Source: Treponema sp. | GTDB lineage: Bacteria > Spirochaetota > Spirochaetia > Treponematales > Breznakiellaceae | Reading direction: 5' to 3' | DNA length: 13,381 bases | Assembly (NCBI GenBank): GCA_031255615.1 | Contig: JAIRSD010000037.1 | Coordinates: 1-13,381 of the forward strand | In this document: one piece after another, positions 13,152-13,381 of the stretch | Layout of the letters: each line of letters begins with the position of its first letter | Position numbering within the stretch: position 1 is the first letter of the stretch | The notes under the pieces: model-generated | Seen by the model: only the letters and a program-made list of their open reading frames with translations | Told to the model about the DNA's origin: nothing | Databases searched by the model: none | Program-made: the position numbers and the translations under genes

Positions 13152-13381
13152 AACCCAACCGCCGCGGCATGCAGGCCGCGGCGTTTGGGTTTTCGGCGTT
13201 TCGCGGGGATCGCGAAACGCCGCGGGGCGGATAGGTTCCCCGGAGTTTTGCGGAGCAAAACTCGAAAGGCGCAAAACGGCAGGGACGCCGTTTTGCGCCC
13301 GCGCAAGGGATAGAAGCGGAATTCCCCGCCCCCGGAGGGGGCGGGGAATTGGAGCGGATAGCCCGGTTTTTTGCGGCCCGC
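13149..13381 (+). repeat. Structured mosaic intergenic repeat, copy C (type II), cut by the window end
   Basis: In plus orientation it starts with a hairpin at about 13151-13193 whose inner stem is 13160-13168/13175-13183 and whose 3' side ends in TTTT. Next come the arms 13194-13205/13211-13222, and then a hairpin 13243-13251/13255-13263 spanning the block GCGGAGCA (13250-13257). Stem H1 is 13 bp (13268-13280/13287-13299), followed by block I (13300-13313). Stem H2 is 14 bp (13320-13333/13337-13350), followed by block II (13356-13366). The start of H3 is visible, and the window ends inside it. Confidence 0.85.

Noticed and set aside
12855..13313. Long open frames on both strands across repeat copies B and C (up to 152 aa)
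   Set aside because: The sequence is mostly stem-loop DNA with few stop codons because of high GC. There is no suitable ribosome site and no family resemblance.

Overview
The window is a GC-rich bacterial segment. All nine recognisable genes lie on the minus strand, and no complete gene is seen on the plus strand. The gene set suggests a fibre-associated spirochete of the Treponema/Breznakiella type, as found in termite or other gut communities. The pointers are intracellular mannan/glucan glycosidases, a lipoprotein sugar phosphodiesterase, and an enlarged RecJ with a D-K-D-V-D-G motif. This lineage call is inference from gene content and style, because no ribosomal RNA or other decisive marker is present.

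Layout in transcription order (high to low coordinates): (1) 12844-13381 has no gene. It holds two head-to-head copies of a structured intergenic repeat and a good promoter plus Shine-Dalgarno for the next operon. (2) 12843-9709 is a tight operon: a cytoplasmic GH5 glycosidase, recO (TAATG overlap) and a thymidine/pyrimidine-nucleoside phosphorylase (10-nt gap). (3) 9424-9708 is a structured intergenic leader. (4) 9423-6227 holds recJ and a secreted M23 peptidase coupled by an ATGA overlap. (5) 5768-6226 is intergenic and contains a third repeat copy. (6) 5767-5564 is rpsU (ribosomal protein bS21), with a TTG start, an exceptionally long Shine-Dalgarno and a clear intrinsic terminator. (7) 5398-4361 is a lipoprotein with a phosphodiester glycosidase (NAGPA-type) domain. 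(8) 3960-4360 is intergenic, with a probable bidirectional terminator, several hairpins, a 10-bp-period tandem repeat and the promoter of the next gene. (9) 3959-1512 is a cytoplasmic GH2 beta-mannosidase. (10) 1051-1511 is intergenic with the fourth repeat copy. (11) 1050-202 is a YqeC-type GTPase-like protein linked to selenium-dependent molybdenum hydroxylases. Positions 1-201 hold no recognised gene.

The GH5 enzyme and the beta-mannosidase lack export signals, so they probably finish breakdown of imported beta-linked oligosaccharides in the cytoplasm. RecO and RecJ both belong to the RecF recombination pathway, and they occupy two adjacent transcription units. The nucleoside phosphorylase serves pyrimidine salvage.

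The most unusual element is the dispersed repeat (copies at about 1226-1494, 5898-6141, 12938-13135 and 13149-13381). Short sequence-conserved blocks alternate with stem-loops whose sequences differ between copies but remain self-complementary. This gives a constant architecture with compensatory base changes, and every copy lies between transcription units. I cannot tell from this window whether it acts as RNA, as a DNA structure or as a mobile element.
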